Assembly: GCA_027531255.1 (NCBI GenBank)
Contig: JAPZRU010000032.1
Span: 1-58,844, forward strand
DNA from: Steroidobacteraceae bacterium
GTDB taxonomy: Bacteria; Pseudomonadota; Gammaproteobacteria; Steroidobacterales; Steroidobacteraceae
Direction of reading: 5' to 3'
DNA: 58,844 bases
In this document: positions 34,290-44,773 of the stretch, in pieces
Numbering within the stretch: position 1 is the stretch's first letter
Layout: each line of letters begins with the position of its first letter
Made by a program: the position numbers and the translations under genes
Notes under the pieces: generated by a model
Told to the model about the DNA's origin: nothing
Seen by the model: only the letters and a program-made list of their open reading frames with translations
Database searches by the model: none

Positions 34290-35015
34290 TCAGCGCGCCG
34301 GCGACGACTTGGCGCGCATCTCGGGCGCGCGCGGCGGCTGCGGGGTCCACAGCGCCGGCGTCTGGCGCGCGAAGTACGCAGCGAGCGCGGCGATGTCCTC
34401 GTCCGTCAGCGTCTGCGCGAAGCCCTGCATGATCGCGTTCTGGCGCTCGCCGCGCCGATACGCGCGGAGCGAGTGCTCGAGGTAGTCGCGGTGCTGGCCC
34501 GACAGCGTCGGGTACTCCGGCAGGATGCCGACGCCGTCGGTGCCGTGGCACGCGACGCAGGTCTGCGCGGCGGCCGGCGCGGTCCCCGTGGCGTTCCCGT
34601 CGGACTTCACCGGGTTCTGCGTCGCGAAGTACGCGGCGACGTCGCGGATCTCCTGGTCGGTCATCGCCATCGCCTGCCCGCGCATCGTCGGGTGCGGGCG
34701 CGCGCCGTTGCGGTACTCCGTGAGCGACGCGACGATGTAGGCCGCGTGCTGCCCGCCGAGCTTCGGCACGTGGTAGGTCGGGTACGCGTTCCGGTAGTCC
34801 GGGATGCCGTGGCAGCCGTAGCAGGTGTAGGCCAGCTGCGAGCCGCGCTGCGCGTTGCCGGCCGACGGGGCGACGGTGGCCGCCGCGGCCGGGGCCTGCT
34901 GCGCGAAGGCGGCGCCCGAGACCAGGAGCGAGGCGGCGGCCGCAGCCACGGCCATGGCCGCCGAAACTCCCGAGGCGCGCACGCGGAAACCCGACTCGTA
35001 ACCGACCGATGCCAT
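34290..35015 (-). CDS. Diheme cytochrome c4-type protein
   Basis: Periplasmic 241-residue cytochrome with two c-type heme sites, CYGCH (about residue 63) and CVACH (about 154), arranged as two similar domains like cytochrome c4. Heme-ligand Met candidates lie in the MRGQAMAMT and MQGFAQTL segments. A signal peptide ends SGAAFAQQ. Such proteins carry electrons to terminal oxidases. It is 20 bases upstream of the lyase-like gene, same strand. The proline-rich tail is specific to this protein. Confidence 0.9.
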   Translation of the reverse strand: MASVGYESGFRVRASGVSAAMAVAAAAASLLVSGAAFAQQAPAAAATVAPSAGNAQRGSQLAYTCYGCHGIPDYRNAYPTYHVPKLGGQHAAYIVASLTEYRNGARPHPTMRGQAMAMTDQEIRDVAAYFATQNPVKSDGNATGTAPAAAQTCVACHGTDGVGILPEYPTLSGQHRDYLEHSLRAYRRGERQNAIMQGFAQTLTDEDIAALAAYFARQTPALWTPQPPRAPEMRAKSSPAR

Positions 35016-35190
35016 CGAAACCCCCGCTGGGAACTCCCGCGCGCCCGCGCGATAGTTCGTGAACCTTAGGAACGTAGCCGGGGAATGGTACGGAGCAGCC
35101 GGGAAAAATTCCACCGGAACGCCGCGGGGCTGCCGGCGGTCCTATGCCTTACTCTGCCGCTTCGGCAGTCTTGGACGGAGCCCGTACGAA

Positions 35191-35934
35191 ATGCGTATCC
35201 CTTCCGGCGCGCTAGCCGCCACCCTGATCGCCTTCACGGCGTTCGCCGCCGCTCCCGCGGACGCGGACGATGACGCGCGCACGCTGAGCGTCGCCGGCAT
35301 CGGCGAGATCCGCGCCGAACCCGACATGGCGACCGTCACCCTCGGCGTCACCGCGCGCAACCCGGCCCTCGACGCGGCGCGCCAGCAGGCCAATCGCGTG
35401 GTCGAGTCGCTGCTGAAGCTCACTCGCGACCTGAAGATCCCCGACGCGCAGGTGCGCTCGACGCGGATCAGCGTCAACCCCGAGTACGACTGGAACGAGG
35501 CGAAACGGCAGCAGGAGTTCCGCGCCTACGTGGTCACGCGCCAGCTGGTGATCGACCTGCGCGACCTCGAGAAGCTCGGTGCGCTGCTCGAGCGCAGCGT
35601 CACTGCCGGCGCGAATCTCGTGCAGGAACCGGTGCTCGACTCGTCGAAGCGCACCGACCTCGAGCGCCAGGCGCTCGCGCTGGCGGTGGAGGACGCGCGG
35701 AAGAACGCCGAGGTGCTCGCACGCGCGGTGGGCATGGCGGTGGGTCCCGCACGCAGCGTCACCGGCGGCGACAGCACGCGCCCGCCGGGACCGCCGATGC
35801 CGATGATGGTGATGGCGCGCGCCGAGATGAAGAGCGACGCCGCGGCGACGTATCAGGCGGGCGAACTGCTGTTCGGCGCGACCGCGAGCGTGGTCTACGA
35901 CCTCGTGCCGGCAGCCGGCGCGCGGGCGCGCTGA
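35191..35934 (+). CDS. SIMPL-domain (DUF541) periplasmic protein
   Basis: Exported 247-residue protein with a SIMPL/DUF541 domain (LSVAGIGEIRAEPDMATVTL at the start, then AYVVTRQLVIDLRDLEKLG and ALAVEDARKNAEVLARAVG). The signal peptide ends APADA. Bacterial relatives are envelope proteins linked to oxidative-stress tolerance, without a defined reaction. Start at ATG 35191. It is divergent from the cytochrome gene with 175 bases between them, and is followed after 12 bases by an unknown gene. Confidence 0.85.
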   Translation: MRIPSGALAATLIAFTAFAAAPADADDDARTLSVAGIGEIRAEPDMATVTLGVTARNPALDAARQQANRVVESLLKLTRDLKIPDAQVRSTRISVNPEYDWNEAKRQQEFRAYVVTRQLVIDLRDLEKLGALLERSVTAGANLVQEPVLDSSKRTDLERQALALAVEDARKNAEVLARAVGMAVGPARSVTGGDSTRPPGPPMPMMVMARAEMKSDAAATYQAGELLFGATASVVYDLVPAAGARAR

Positions 35935-35946
35935 TCGCCGCAGGCG

Positions 35947-37203
35947 ATGATCCGCCTGGTCGGCGGGATCCTGCTCGGTGCAGCGCTGATCCTCGCGCTG
36001 CTCTGGTGGCGCGCGCACGAAGGCGCACCACCGGAAGTCGGCCGGATCGAGCGCGTCGATTCGCCGACGCCGGCGAGTGGCGACGGCAGCGCGCCGGTGG
36101 CGACGCCGCCGTCTCCCGGCGCACCGGCCGGTGCCACCGGCGGCGGCGATGCCGAGACGTTCGCACCGCTGCCGGCGGCCGCGCGCAGCGAACTGCTCGA
36201 CGCGTTCGGCGAGGTGAGGCTGCCGCCGGGCGTGCTCGAGCGGCTCGTCGCCGGGCGCGTCGGCGAGGCGATCGCGACGCTGCGCGAGACGCCCGGCGAC
36301 GACACGGCGCTCGCGCTCGAGCGCGTCGGCGCACTGTGCCTCGGCTTCCGCGCCCGCCGGCCGCAGATGTCGACCGCGGAGATCGCGAACGCCGGCCTCG
36401 GCGACCTGCCGGGGCCGACGCGCGCGCGGCTCGAGGCGGCCGTCCGCGAGCAGGGCGAGTGGGCCGCGGCGTTCGCCGCCGACTGCGAGCGCAGCGGCGC
36501 GTACGCGCCGCCGTTCCGCGACGAAGTGCAGCGGCGGATCCGCGAGTGCGCGGAGGCGGGCGGCGGCGACTGCCTGTTCCGCACGCTGCAGGCGCAGTTC
36601 CCGAGCGGATCGGCGGAACGGCTGTCCCGCCTGCAGTCGGCGGCGGTGCTCGGCTCGCGCGACGCGATGCTGCTGCTCGTGCACGAGATCGAGAGCCGCG
36701 AGCGCACGCCGCAGAGCCTGGAGGCCGCGCGCTACTGGCGCGAGCAGCTCGCGAAGGTGGACCCCGAGTACCGCGTCGCACGCCTGAGCTGCGACGGCGC
36801 CGACTGCGAGGGCCGCGCGGTCGATCCCGACGACGCGATGCGCGTGCTGCTCGGCGCGGTGCGCGAAGGCTCGACCGGCGCGCTCGCGACGCTCGCGATG
36901 TCGCCGTCGCGCGTCGCGGCCGCGGCCTCCGTGCGGCCCGCGTTCGGGCTCGAGCAGATCGCGCAGCTGAATCGTTCCGAGACCGACGCGTACGCGTGGA
37001 GCGTGGTGGCGGAGAAGCTCGCTGCCGCCGGTTGTCTCGGGCTCTGGCCGAACTGGGCGGCGTTCGTGGGTGCGCCCGCGCAGCTGGAGCGCTCGCTCAG
37101 CCCCGCGCAGATACCCGAGGCGCGACGCGCGGCCGAAGGCCGCTGGGACGCGTACGGCGGGGCGATCGCCGCGAGCCGCGGCTGCACGCTGCCGACGGAC
37201 TGA
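35947..37203 (+). CDS. Membrane-anchored protein of unknown function
   Basis: A 418-residue protein with one N-terminal membrane helix (LVGGILLGAALILALLWW), then a Pro/Gly-rich linker (residues 30-70) and a helical, Cys-containing domain facing the periplasm. At least six Cys occur in pairs (for example SCDGADCEG) that could form disulfides. The Ala-rich helices with alternating Leu resemble a Sel1/TPR-like array, but I see no clear repeat. I do not recognise a family. It is 12 bases after the SIMPL gene, so the two are probably co-transcribed. Confidence 0.75.
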   Translation: MIRLVGGILLGAALILALLWWRAHEGAPPEVGRIERVDSPTPASGDGSAPVATPPSPGAPAGATGGGDAETFAPLPAAARSELLDAFGEVRLPPGVLERLVAGRVGEAIATLRETPGDDTALALERVGALCLGFRARRPQMSTAEIANAGLGDLPGPTRARLEAAVREQGEWAAAFAADCERSGAYAPPFRDEVQRRIRECAEAGGGDCLFRTLQAQFPSGSAERLSRLQSAAVLGSRDAMLLLVHEIESRERTPQSLEAARYWREQLAKVDPEYRVARLSCDGADCEGRAVDPDDAMRVLLGAVREGSTGALATLAMSPSRVAAAASVRPAFGLEQIAQLNRSETDAYAWSVVAEKLAAAGCLGLWPNWAAFVGAPAQLERSLSPAQIPEARRAAEGRWDAYGGAIAASRGCTLPTD

Positions 37204-37219
37204 CCCTCGCCGGGACGCG

Positions 37220-37678
37220 TCAGGCCACCGGCTCGACCAGCAGCACCGTGTTGTCGCTGCCGACCACGCGCACGCGCGTGCCGGCCGGCACGTCGGGGCC
37301 CTTCACGGTCCACACCGTGTCGCCGAGCTTCGCCTTGCCGTAGCCGTTCTCGATCGGATCCACCACGTCCAGCACCTTGCCGAGGTACTGCTGTGCGCGG
37401 CGATTCAGCGTGGGCTGGTCGGTGGTCTCCGGATGGCGGCGCTTGTACGCGCGCCACGCGGCGATCGCGGCGAACGACAGCAGGCCGAAGGCGACGACCT
37501 GCACCTGCCACGGGATGTCCGGCGCGAAGAACAGCACGACGCCGAGCACGGCGGCCGCGGCCGCGAACCAGACGAAGATCGCGCCGGGCAGGAACAGCTC
37601 GAGGCTCGCCAGCACCAGCGCGGCGATCAGCCAGTGCCACCACTGCAGCTCGGGCAGGAACGCGAGGAGGTCCGCCAT
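37220..37678 (-). CDS. NfeD-family membrane protein
   Basis: A 152-residue inner-membrane protein with two or three N-terminal hydrophobic segments and a C-terminal OB-like domain (GKVLDVVDPIENGYGKAKLG, VKGPDVPAGTRVRVVG) typical of short NfeD proteins such as YbbK. It begins three bases after the SPFH gene ends. NfeD proteins pair with SPFH proteins and probably organise membrane microdomains. Confidence 0.9.
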   Translation of the reverse strand: MADLLAFLPELQWWHWLIAALVLASLELFLPGAIFVWFAAAAAVLGVVLFFAPDIPWQVQVVAFGLLSFAAIAAWRAYKRRHPETTDQPTLNRRAQQYLGKVLDVVDPIENGYGKAKLGDTVWTVKGPDVPAGTRVRVVGSDNTVLLVEPVA

Positions 37679-37681
37679 GGC

Positions 37682-38689
37682 TCAGCCCTTCGGCTCGGGC
37701 GGCTGCTGGCGCGGCGGCACCGTCGGCCGTGGCGGCAGTCCGCGCGGCGGCGCGAGCACGGGCGCCGGATCGTCGCCCTTCAGCGCGTCCTTCGCGATCT
37801 CGGCGATGCCCGCGACGCTGCCGAGCACGCCCGCGGTCTCGAGCGGCATCAGCAGCACCTTCTGGTTCGGCGCCTGCGCGAGCGCCTTCAGCGCCTCGAC
37901 GTACTTCTGCGCGATGAAGTAGTTGAGCGCGTTGGTGTCGCCGCTCGCGATCGCGTCGGACACCAGCCGCGTCGCGTTCGCCTCGGCCTCGGCGAGCCGC
38001 TCGCGCGCCTCGGCGTCGCGGAACGCGGCCTCGCGGCGGCCCTCGGCGTCCAGCACGACGGCCTGCTTCTCGCCCTCCGCGCGCAGGATCTCCGCGGCGC
38101 GCAGGCCCTCCGCTTCCAGGATGTTCGCGCGCTTCTCGCGCTCGGCCTTCATCTGGCGGGCCATCGCGTCGACCAGATCGGACGGCGGCCGGATGTCCTT
38201 GATCTCGATGCGCGTGACCTTCACGCCCCAGGGACTAGTCGCCTCGTCCACCACGCGCAGCAGGCGCATGTTGATCTCGTCGCGCTTCGACAGCGTCTCG
38301 TCGAGGTCGAGCGCGCCGATGACGGTGCGGATGTTCGTCATCGTCAGGTTGATGGTCGCGAGCTGCAGGTTGTCGACTTCGTACGCGGCCTTCGCGGCGT
38401 CGAGCACCTGGTAGAACACCACGGCGTCGACCGACACCATCGCGTTGTCCTTGGTGATGACCTCCTGGCGCGGGACGTCGAGCACCTGTTCCATCATGTT
38501 GATCTTCCGCCCGATGTCGTCGACGAGCGGCACGATGATGTGCAGGCCGGGCCCGAGCGTGGCGCGGTACTTGCCGAAGCGCTCGACCGTGTACTCGAAG
38601 CCCTGCGGCACCTTGCGCAGGCCGCGCGAGACGATGAACACGACGAAGACCAGGAAGACGATCGGGACCCAGTTGACGTCGACCCACAT
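37682..38689 (-). CDS. qmcA: SPFH-domain protein, QmcA/stomatin-like
   Basis: Membrane-anchored SPFH/band-7 protein of 335 residues. It has an N-terminal helix ([17 protein letters not shown]), SPFH domain ([39 protein letters not shown]), and a coiled-coil ([35 protein letters not shown]) that drives oligomer rings. The tail is Pro-rich. It is a homologue of QmcA, which modulates FtsH-type quality control. The partner nfeD follows directly. Confidence 0.9.
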   Translation of the reverse strand: MWVDVNWVPIVFLVFVVFIVSRGLRKVPQGFEYTVERFGKYRATLGPGLHIIVPLVDDIGRKINMMEQVLDVPRQEVITKDNAMVSVDAVVFYQVLDAAKAAYEVDNLQLATINLTMTNIRTVIGALDLDETLSKRDEINMRLLRVVDEATSPWGVKVTRIEIKDIRPPSDLVDAMARQMKAEREKRANILEAEGLRAAEILRAEGEKQAVVLDAEGRREAAFRDAEARERLAEAEANATRLVSDAIASGDTNALNYFIAQKYVEALKALAQAPNQKVLLMPLETAGVLGSVAGIAEIAKDALKGDDPAPVLAPPRGLPPRPTVPPRQQPPEPKG

Positions 38690-38769
38690 GGCAGGGACTC
38701 CGGTCGGTGCGGCGGGGCCGCGGGTGGCGGGGATATCGGGAGGTCGCGGCGCGCCGGTTCGACCGCCGT

Positions 38770-40473
38770 TCAGCGCAGCGCCAGCTCCCGGCTGTACACC
38801 ACGTTCGTCGGGTTGTCGTACCAGCCCTGCACGCGCGGCGACACCAGGTGCTTGTTGACGAAGAAGTAGAGCGGGATCACGGGCACGTCCTCGAGCAGCA
38901 TCCGCTCCGCCGCCGCCAGCCGCGCGCGCCGGCGCGCCGGATCGGACTCGAGGGCGGCCGCGGCCAGTTCCGCGTCGTAGGCCGGGTTCGCGTACTTCGG
39001 CAGGTTGATGCCGAACTGGCTCTGCAGCAGGTCGAGGAACGTGCTCGGGTCGTTGTAGTCGGCGATCCAGCTGGCGCGGAACATCGGCGCGTCGCGGCGG
39101 TTGATGCTCTGCAGCAGCGACTTGAACTCCTCCGGGACCAGCTGCACCTCGACGCCGAGCGCGGACTTCCACATCGACGCCACGGCGAGCGCGACGCGTT
39201 CGTTGGTCGCGCCGGTCGGGAACCGCAGCTGGAAGCGCAGCGGGTTCGCGGGGCCGTAGCCCGCGGCGGCGTACAGGCCGCGCGCGGCCTCGACGCGGGC
39301 CGCGTACGGCAGCTGCGACCACGCGGGTTGCTGCGAGTCGTGGCCGGCGGTGCCGACCGGCACCCACGAGTACGCGGGCGGCTCGCCGAGCAGCGTGATC
39401 TGCCGCACCAGTCGCTCGCGGTCGACGGTCATCGACAGCGCCTGCCGCACGGCCTGCGCGTCGCGGAAGGGAGGCTTCGTCAGGTCGAAGCCGTAGTACA
39501 TGACGCCGAGCTGCGGGCCGGTGACGAGTTCCGCGCCGTGCGCCGCGCGCAGCTTGTCGAGCGGCTGCTGCGGGAGCACGTAGGTTACGTCGAGCTCGCC
39601 GGCACGGTAGGCGCGGTACTCGTCGTTCGCGTCGGGCAGGTGCACGAAGCGCACCGCGTCGAGGCGCACCGCGGCGGCGTTCCAGTAGGCGGGATTGCGG
39701 CGCACGCCGACGTGCGAGCCGACCACCCACTCGGTCAGCACGAACGCGCCGTTCGACACGGCTTCTCCCGGGCGCCCCGGCGCGCGCGCACCGTAGGTCG
39801 GCATCGTGCTCCAGTGCGCGGCGATCGCGGCGAAGTACGGCGTCGGCGCGCGCAGTCGCACGACGAACGTGCGGGAATCCGGCGCGCTCGCGCCGAGCGT
39901 CGTGGGCGGCGCGCGGCCGGCGACGACGTCCGCGGCGCCCTCGACCGGCGCGAGCAGCTTCGCGTACTGCGCACCCGTGGCCGGCGTGACGAGGCGGCGC
40001 CAGGAGTCCACGAAGTCCTGCGCGGTGACCGGCTCGCCGTTCGACCAGCGCGCGTCGGCGCGCAGGTGGAAGGTGTAGGTGAGTCCGTCCGGCGAGACCT
40101 CCCAGCGCTCGGCCACGCCCGGCGCCGGGTTGCCTGCGCGGTCGAGGACCGTCAGCCCTTCGTAGACGTCGCGCAGGACGTTGGCGCTCGAGTCCGCGCG
40201 CGCGAGGTGGGGATCCAGCGAGTCGGGCTCGGGTCCGTTGCCGCGACGGAGCGTCGCGCCCGCGGCAGCCGGTCCGGCATCGGCCGCGGCGGAGCGCGAT
40301 GCGCCGACGTCGCCGCCCGGGCCGCTGCCACCGCCGCCCGGACCTGCGCCGCACGCAGCCAGCGCGAACGCGGCGAGCGCAGCGAGCGCTCGACGCCGCG
40401 CGCGGAAGGCGCAGAGGGCGGCGCCGCTGCCGACGGGCGGTTCATCCCGGTCGGACGCGTCGCGCACGCTCAC
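38770..40473 (-). CDS. Peptide ABC-transporter substrate-binding lipoprotein (OppA-like)
   Basis: A 567-residue solute-binding protein of the peptide/nickel/opine class. It has a lipobox ([10 protein letters not shown]) and then [58 protein letters not shown] and [17 protein letters not shown], which are OppA/MppA signatures. I choose GTG 40473, which overlaps the mnmG stop by four bases (GTGA). No permease or ATPase genes lie beside it, so it may supply a transporter encoded elsewhere or act like MppA in murein peptide uptake. Confidence 0.88.
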   Translation of the reverse strand: MSVRDASDRDEPPVGSGAALCAFRARRRALAALAAFALAACGAGPGGGGSGPGGDVGASRSAAADAGPAAAGATLRRGNGPEPDSLDPHLARADSSANVLRDVYEGLTVLDRAGNPAPGVAERWEVSPDGLTYTFHLRADARWSNGEPVTAQDFVDSWRRLVTPATGAQYAKLLAPVEGAADVVAGRAPPTTLGASAPDSRTFVVRLRAPTPYFAAIAAHWSTMPTYGARAPGRPGEAVSNGAFVLTEWVVGSHVGVRRNPAYWNAAAVRLDAVRFVHLPDANDEYRAYRAGELDVTYVLPQQPLDKLRAAHGAELVTGPQLGVMYYGFDLTKPPFRDAQAVRQALSMTVDRERLVRQITLLGEPPAYSWVPVGTAGHDSQQPAWSQLPYAARVEAARGLYAAAGYGPANPLRFQLRFPTGATNERVALAVASMWKSALGVEVQLVPEEFKSLLQSINRRDAPMFRASWIADYNDPSTFLDLLQSQFGINLPKYANPAYDAELAAAALESDPARRRARLAAAERMLLEDVPVIPLYFFVNKHLVSPRVQGWYDNPTNVVYSRELALR

Positions 40474-42458
40474 GCTGCGCCGCGTCGCTTCAGGTGCACG
40501 AGCAGCAGCGAGATCGCCGCCGGCGTCAGCCCCGGGATCCGCGAGGCCTGGCCGAGCGTGCGCGGGCGCACCTCGACGAGGCGCTGGCGCACCTCGGTCG
40601 AGAGCCCTCGCACTAGCGCATAGTCGAGATCGTCCGGGAGCGTCGTCGTCTCGTGCCGCGCGAGCTTCGCGATCTCGGCTTCCTGGCGCGCGAGGTAGCC
40701 CGCGTACTTCGCGCCGACCTCGACCTGCAGGCGGGCCTGCGCGGCGACGCGGTCGTCGAGCGCGCCGGCCGCGAACGCGGTGCGCGCGGCGGGCGCCGCC
40801 GCGAGGAAGTCGGCGTGGTCGACGAAGGGCGCGCCCTCGGCGACCGGCACGCCCTCCCACGCCGGTGCGCCGACGGCCGGCAACGCGACCAGCGCGTCGT
40901 AGGCCACGTCCGGTCGGCGCAGCAGTTCGAGCGCGCGCGTCTCGCGCGCGAGCGGGCCGCCGAGCACGCACGCCGCGTCTTCGGCGGCGACGTCGTCCGG
41001 CCGCACGAGCAGGCCCGCGAGCCGCGCGAGTTCCGCGTCGACCGCCGCCCGCTTCGCCTCGAACAGGCGCCAGCGCTCGTCGTCGACGAGCCCGAGCTCG
41101 CGGCCGATCGGCGTCAGCCGCGCGTCGGCGTTGTCCTCGCGCAGGCTGAGGCGGTACTCGGCGCGGCTCGTGAACATGCGGTACGGCTCGGGCGCGCCGC
41201 GCGTGATCAGGTCGTCGAGCAGCACGCCGACGTAGGCCTCCGAGCGCTTCGGCCACCACGGCGCGAGGCCGAGCGCCGCGCGCGCGGCGTTGAGCCCCGC
41301 GACGAGTCCCTGCGCCGCCGCTTCCTCGTAGCCCGTGGTGCCGTTGATCTGGCCGGCGAAGTACAGCCCCCGCAGCGCGCGCGTCTCGAGCGTGTACTCG
41401 AGGTCGCGCGGATCGAAGAAGTCGTACTCGATCGCGTAGCCGGGCCGCGTGACGTGGGCGCGCTCGAAGCCGCGGATGCTGCGCACGAACTCGAGCTGCA
41501 CGTCGAACGGCAGGCTGGTGCTGATGCCGTTCGGGTAGATCTCGTGCGTGTCGAGGCCTTCCGGCTCGACGAACACCTGGTGCGAGACGCGGTCCGCGAA
41601 GCGCACCACCTTGTCCTCGATCGACGGGCAGTAGCGCGGCCCGGTGCCCTCGATGATCCCGGTGTACATCGGCGAGCGGTCGCAGCCGGCGCGGATCAGC
41701 TCGTGCGTGCGCTCGTTGGTGTGCGTGACGTGGCAGGGGACCTGGCGCGGGTGGTCCGACGGACGCCCGAGATACGAGAGCACCGGCAGCGGCTCGTCGC
41801 TCGGCTGCGGGGTCATGACCGACCAGTCGAGCGTGCGGCCGTCGATGCGCGGCGGCGTGCCGGTCTTGAGGCGCCCCACGCGCAGCTTCAGCTCGCGCAG
41901 GCGCGCGGCGAGGCGGTTCGAGGCGGGGTCGCCCATCCGCCCGCCGGAGTAGTTCTCGAGGCCGACGTGGATGCGCCCGCCGAGGAACGTACCGACCGTC
42001 AGCACGACCGCGCTCGCTCGGAACTCGATGCCGGTCGCGGTGACCGCGCCGACGACGCGCCCGCCCTCGACGACGAGGTCCGCGACCTCCTGCTGGAAGA
42101 TCGCGAGGCCGGGCTGGTTCTCGAGGATCGCGCGGATCGCCCGCCTGTAGAGCTGGCGGTCGGCCTGCGCGCGGGTCGCGCGCACGGCCGGGCCCTTGCT
42201 GGCGTTCAGGACCCGCAACTGGATCGCGGCGCGGTCCGCGGCGATCGCCATGCTGCCGCCGAGCGCGTCGATCTCGCGCACGAGATGGCTCTTGCCGATG
42301 CCGCCGATGGCGGGATTGCAGCTCATCGCGCCCAGCGTCTCGACGCTCTGAGTCAGCAGCAGCGTGCGCGCGCCGGCGCGGGCGGCCGCGAGCGCCGCCT
42401 CCGTGCCCGCGTGGCCGCCGCCGACGACGATGACGTCGTAACGCTCGGGGTGTCGCAT
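40470..42458 (-). CDS. mnmG: tRNA uridine-5-carboxymethylaminomethyl modification enzyme MnmG
   Basis: FAD-dependent enzyme that, with MnmE, modifies U34 of certain tRNAs. The 662-residue protein starts [17 protein letters not shown] (FAD site), followed by [46 protein letters not shown] and [12 protein letters not shown]. The C-terminus (PEVRQRL-type, [20 protein letters not shown]) interacts with tRNA. Start at ATG 42458; an ATG at 42467 would add three residues. In many proteobacteria rsmG-parA-parB follow directly, but here a lipoprotein gene follows and rsmG is 31 kb away. Confidence 0.97.
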   Translation of the reverse strand: MRHPERYDVIVVGGGHAGTEAALAAARAGARTLLLTQSVETLGAMSCNPAIGGIGKSHLVREIDALGGSMAIAADRAAIQLRVLNASKGPAVRATRAQADRQLYRRAIRAILENQPGLAIFQQEVADLVVEGGRVVGAVTATGIEFRASAVVLTVGTFLGGRIHVGLENYSGGRMGDPASNRLAARLRELKLRVGRLKTGTPPRIDGRTLDWSVMTPQPSDEPLPVLSYLGRPSDHPRQVPCHVTHTNERTHELIRAGCDRSPMYTGIIEGTGPRYCPSIEDKVVRFADRVSHQVFVEPEGLDTHEIYPNGISTSLPFDVQLEFVRSIRGFERAHVTRPGYAIEYDFFDPRDLEYTLETRALRGLYFAGQINGTTGYEEAAAQGLVAGLNAARAALGLAPWWPKRSEAYVGVLLDDLITRGAPEPYRMFTSRAEYRLSLREDNADARLTPIGRELGLVDDERWRLFEAKRAAVDAELARLAGLLVRPDDVAAEDAACVLGGPLARETRALELLRRPDVAYDALVALPAVGAPAWEGVPVAEGAPFVDHADFLAAAPAARTAFAAGALDDRVAAQARLQVEVGAKYAGYLARQEAEIAKLARHETTTLPDDLDYALVRGLSTEVRQRLVEVRPRTLGQASRIPGLTPAAISLLLVHLKRRGAA

Positions 42459-42584
42459 GGGCCGCATTCTAGCGTGCGCGCCGGCCCACACGATCGCGGC
42501 GCCCGGTGCCGCCGGCCGGACGACCGAGCGCGGGAGCGTGAACCGGCCGATGACGGGGCCACGCGGCGATGGCACGATGCGTCC

Positions 42585-44051
42585 ATGAGTCTCCGCCCTG
42601 CCGCCGCGCTCGCCGCGCTGCTCGTCGTCCTGCCGTGGACGGCGCCGGGTGCCGCGCCGGCGGCGCGCGTGGCGCTGGCCGACTGCCGCCTCCCGCATCC
42701 CGCCGGTCTCGCGACCGTCCCCGCACGCTGCGGCTCGGTGAACGTGCCCGAGAATCCCGCCGAATCAGGCGGCCGGCGCATCACCCTGCGCGTCGCGGTC
42801 GTGCCGGCGCTCGACCGGCGGTCGGAGCGCGAGCCGCTGTTCATCGTCTCGGGCGGGCCCGGGCAGGCGGCGACCGACTTCTACGCCGCGTACGCGTCGG
42901 CCTTCGCGACGATCCAGCGCACACGCGATCTCGTGCTGCTGGACCAGCGCGGCACCGGCGGCTCGAACCCGCTCGACTGCGACTTCCCCGACGACGTCGA
43001 CACCACGCGCTACTCGCCCGACCTCTTGCGGCAGCTGTCGGCGCAGTGCCGGCAGGCGCTGCGGGGCCGGCCCGAGTTCTACACGACCAGCGTCGCCGTC
43101 CAGGACCTCGACCGCGTCCGCGTGGCCCTGGGCTACGAGCGGATCGCGCTGTACGGGATCTCCTACGGCACGCGCGTCGTGCAGCACTACGTGCGTCGCT
43201 TCCCGTCGAGCGTGCACGCCGTCGTGCTCGACGGCGTGGTCGCGCCCGGCGAGGCGCTCGGCGTCGAGACCCCGTTCGACTCGCAGCGCGCGCTCGACGC
43301 GATGTTCCGACGCTGCGAGCGCGAGGCCGCGTGCGCGAAGGCGTTCCCCGACCTGGCGCGTCGCTTCGACGAACTGCGCGGGCGCCTCGCGGACCAGCCC
43401 GTGAAGCTGACGCTGCCGGACCCGGCGAACGCGGAACCGCGCGAGGTCGAGTTCGGCAACGCGCAGCTGGTCGGCGCGGTGCGGCTGCTGAACTACCAGT
43501 CGGCCACCACCGCCCTGCTGCCGCTGCTGCTCGACCGCGCGAGCCGCGGCGACTACGCGCCGCTCGCGGGCCAGCTGCTGCTGATCGGGCGCTCGCTCGA
43601 CTCGCAGATCGCCTACGGCATGAACGCGGCGGTGGCCTGCACCGAGGACGTGCCGGGCTACTCGACGGTGAACCGCGACTCGCTCGCGCGCACCTACTTC
43701 GGCACGACCCAGGTCGACGGCCTGCTGGCGCTGTGCGACGGCTGGCCGCGCGGCGTCGTGGACGCGGATTTCGCGCAGCCGCTGCGGTCCGCCGTGCCGG
43801 CGCTGCTGCTGTCCGGCGAGTTCGACCCGGTCACCCCGCCGCGCAGCGGCGAGGCCGCGGCGAAGGGCTTCGCCGACGCGAGGCACGTGGTCGTCCGCGG
43901 CCAGGGCCACGGCCAGATCACAGAGCCGTGCGCGGCGCGCGTGGTCGCGAGCTTCCTCGACCTCGGCACCGCGCGCGGCCTCGACGCGAGCTGCCTCGAC
44001 GCCGCCGGCCCGGCGCCGTTCTTCGTCGACGCCGCGGGGCCCACGCCATGA
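42585..44051 (+). CDS. Secreted alpha/beta hydrolase of the tripeptidyl-aminopeptidase (S33) type
   Basis: A 488-residue exported hydrolase. The signal peptide is followed by [34 protein letters not shown] (oxyanion region), the nucleophile elbow [13 protein letters not shown], the acid [14 protein letters not shown] and the His RGQGHGQI. All three catalytic residues are present. The pattern fits the TAP-like family of S33 peptidases. Its stop overlaps the ABC ATPase start (ATGA), so it is one operon with the exporter; the link in function is unclear. Confidence 0.88.
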   Translation: MSLRPAAALAALLVVLPWTAPGAAPAARVALADCRLPHPAGLATVPARCGSVNVPENPAESGGRRITLRVAVVPALDRRSEREPLFIVSGGPGQAATDFYAAYASAFATIQRTRDLVLLDQRGTGGSNPLDCDFPDDVDTTRYSPDLLRQLSAQCRQALRGRPEFYTTSVAVQDLDRVRVALGYERIALYGISYGTRVVQHYVRRFPSSVHAVVLDGVVAPGEALGVETPFDSQRALDAMFRRCEREAACAKAFPDLARRFDELRGRLADQPVKLTLPDPANAEPREVEFGNAQLVGAVRLLNYQSATTALLPLLLDRASRGDYAPLAGQLLLIGRSLDSQIAYGMNAAVACTEDVPGYSTVNRDSLARTYFGTTQVDGLLALCDGWPRGVVDADFAQPLRSAVPALLLSGEFDPVTPPRSGEAAAKGFADARHVVVRGQGHGQITEPCAARVVASFLDLGTARGLDASCLDAAGPAPFFVDAAGPTP

Positions 44052-44773
44052 TCGTCGTCGAGGGTCTCGCGAAGCGCTTCGGCGAGGTGGTCGCGGTCGC
44101 CGACGTCGGCTTCGAGGCCGCGGACGGCCGCATCACCGGCCTGCTCGGGCCGAACGGTGCCGGCAAGTCCACCACGCTGCGCATGCTCTACGGCGCGCTG
44201 CGCCCGGACCGCGGTCGCGCGCTCGTGGACGGCCACGACGTCGCGCTCGACCCCATGGGCGCGCTCGCGCGCCTCGGCGTGCTGCCGCACGGCGCCGGCA
44301 TCTACCCGCACCTGACGGCGCGCGAGAACGTGCGCTACTTCGGCGAGCTGCACGGCCTGCGCGGCGCGGCGCTGGAGCGCCGCATCGACGAACTGCTCGA
44401 GGCGCTCGAGATGGGCGCGTTCGCCGACCGCCGCACCAAGGGCTTCTCGCAGGGCCAGAAGCTGAAGGTCGCGCTCGCGCGCGCGCTGGTGCACTCGCCG
44501 CGCAACGTGGTGCTGGACGAGCCGACCAACGGCCTCGACGTGCTGGCCACCCGCAGCCTCCGCGAGCTGATCCGCCGGCTGCGCGATGCCGGCCACTGCG
44601 TGCTGTTCTCGAGCCACGTGATGCAGGAGGTCGCCGCGCTCTGCGACGAGATCGTGATCGTCGGCGGCGGGCGCGTGGTCGCGCGCGGCACGCCGGCGGA
44701 GATCGGCGCGCGGGTGCAGGGCGGCTCGCTCGAGGACGCGTTCGTCGCCGCGCTGAGCGGAGATGCCGCATGA
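44048..44773 (+). CDS. natA: ABC transporter ATP-binding protein, NatA-like
   Basis: A 241-residue ABC ATPase with Walker A GPNGAGKSTTL (residues 34-44), signature FSQGQKLKVALARALV, Walker B NVVLDEPTNGLD and H-loop LFSSHVMQEV. The signature has SQGQ in place of SGGQ, a variant also found in NatA-type exporters. It is coupled by overlapping start/stop codons to the hydrolase upstream and to the permease downstream, so it and the permease form an exporter, possibly for Na+ or a small molecule. Confidence 0.88.
   Translation: MIVVEGLAKRFGEVVAVADVGFEAADGRITGLLGPNGAGKSTTLRMLYGALRPDRGRALVDGHDVALDPMGALARLGVLPHGAGIYPHLTARENVRYFGELHGLRGAALERRIDELLEALEMGAFADRRTKGFSQGQKLKVALARALVHSPRNVVLDEPTNGLDVLATRSLRELIRRLRDAGHCVLFSSHVMQEVAALCDEIVIVGGGRVVARGTPAEIGARVQGGSLEDAFVAALSGDAA

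Noticed and set aside
40653-42584. N-terminal extension of the alpha/beta hydrolase across mnmG
   Set aside because: The extension is antisense to mnmG; the ATG at 42585 gives a proper signal peptide.
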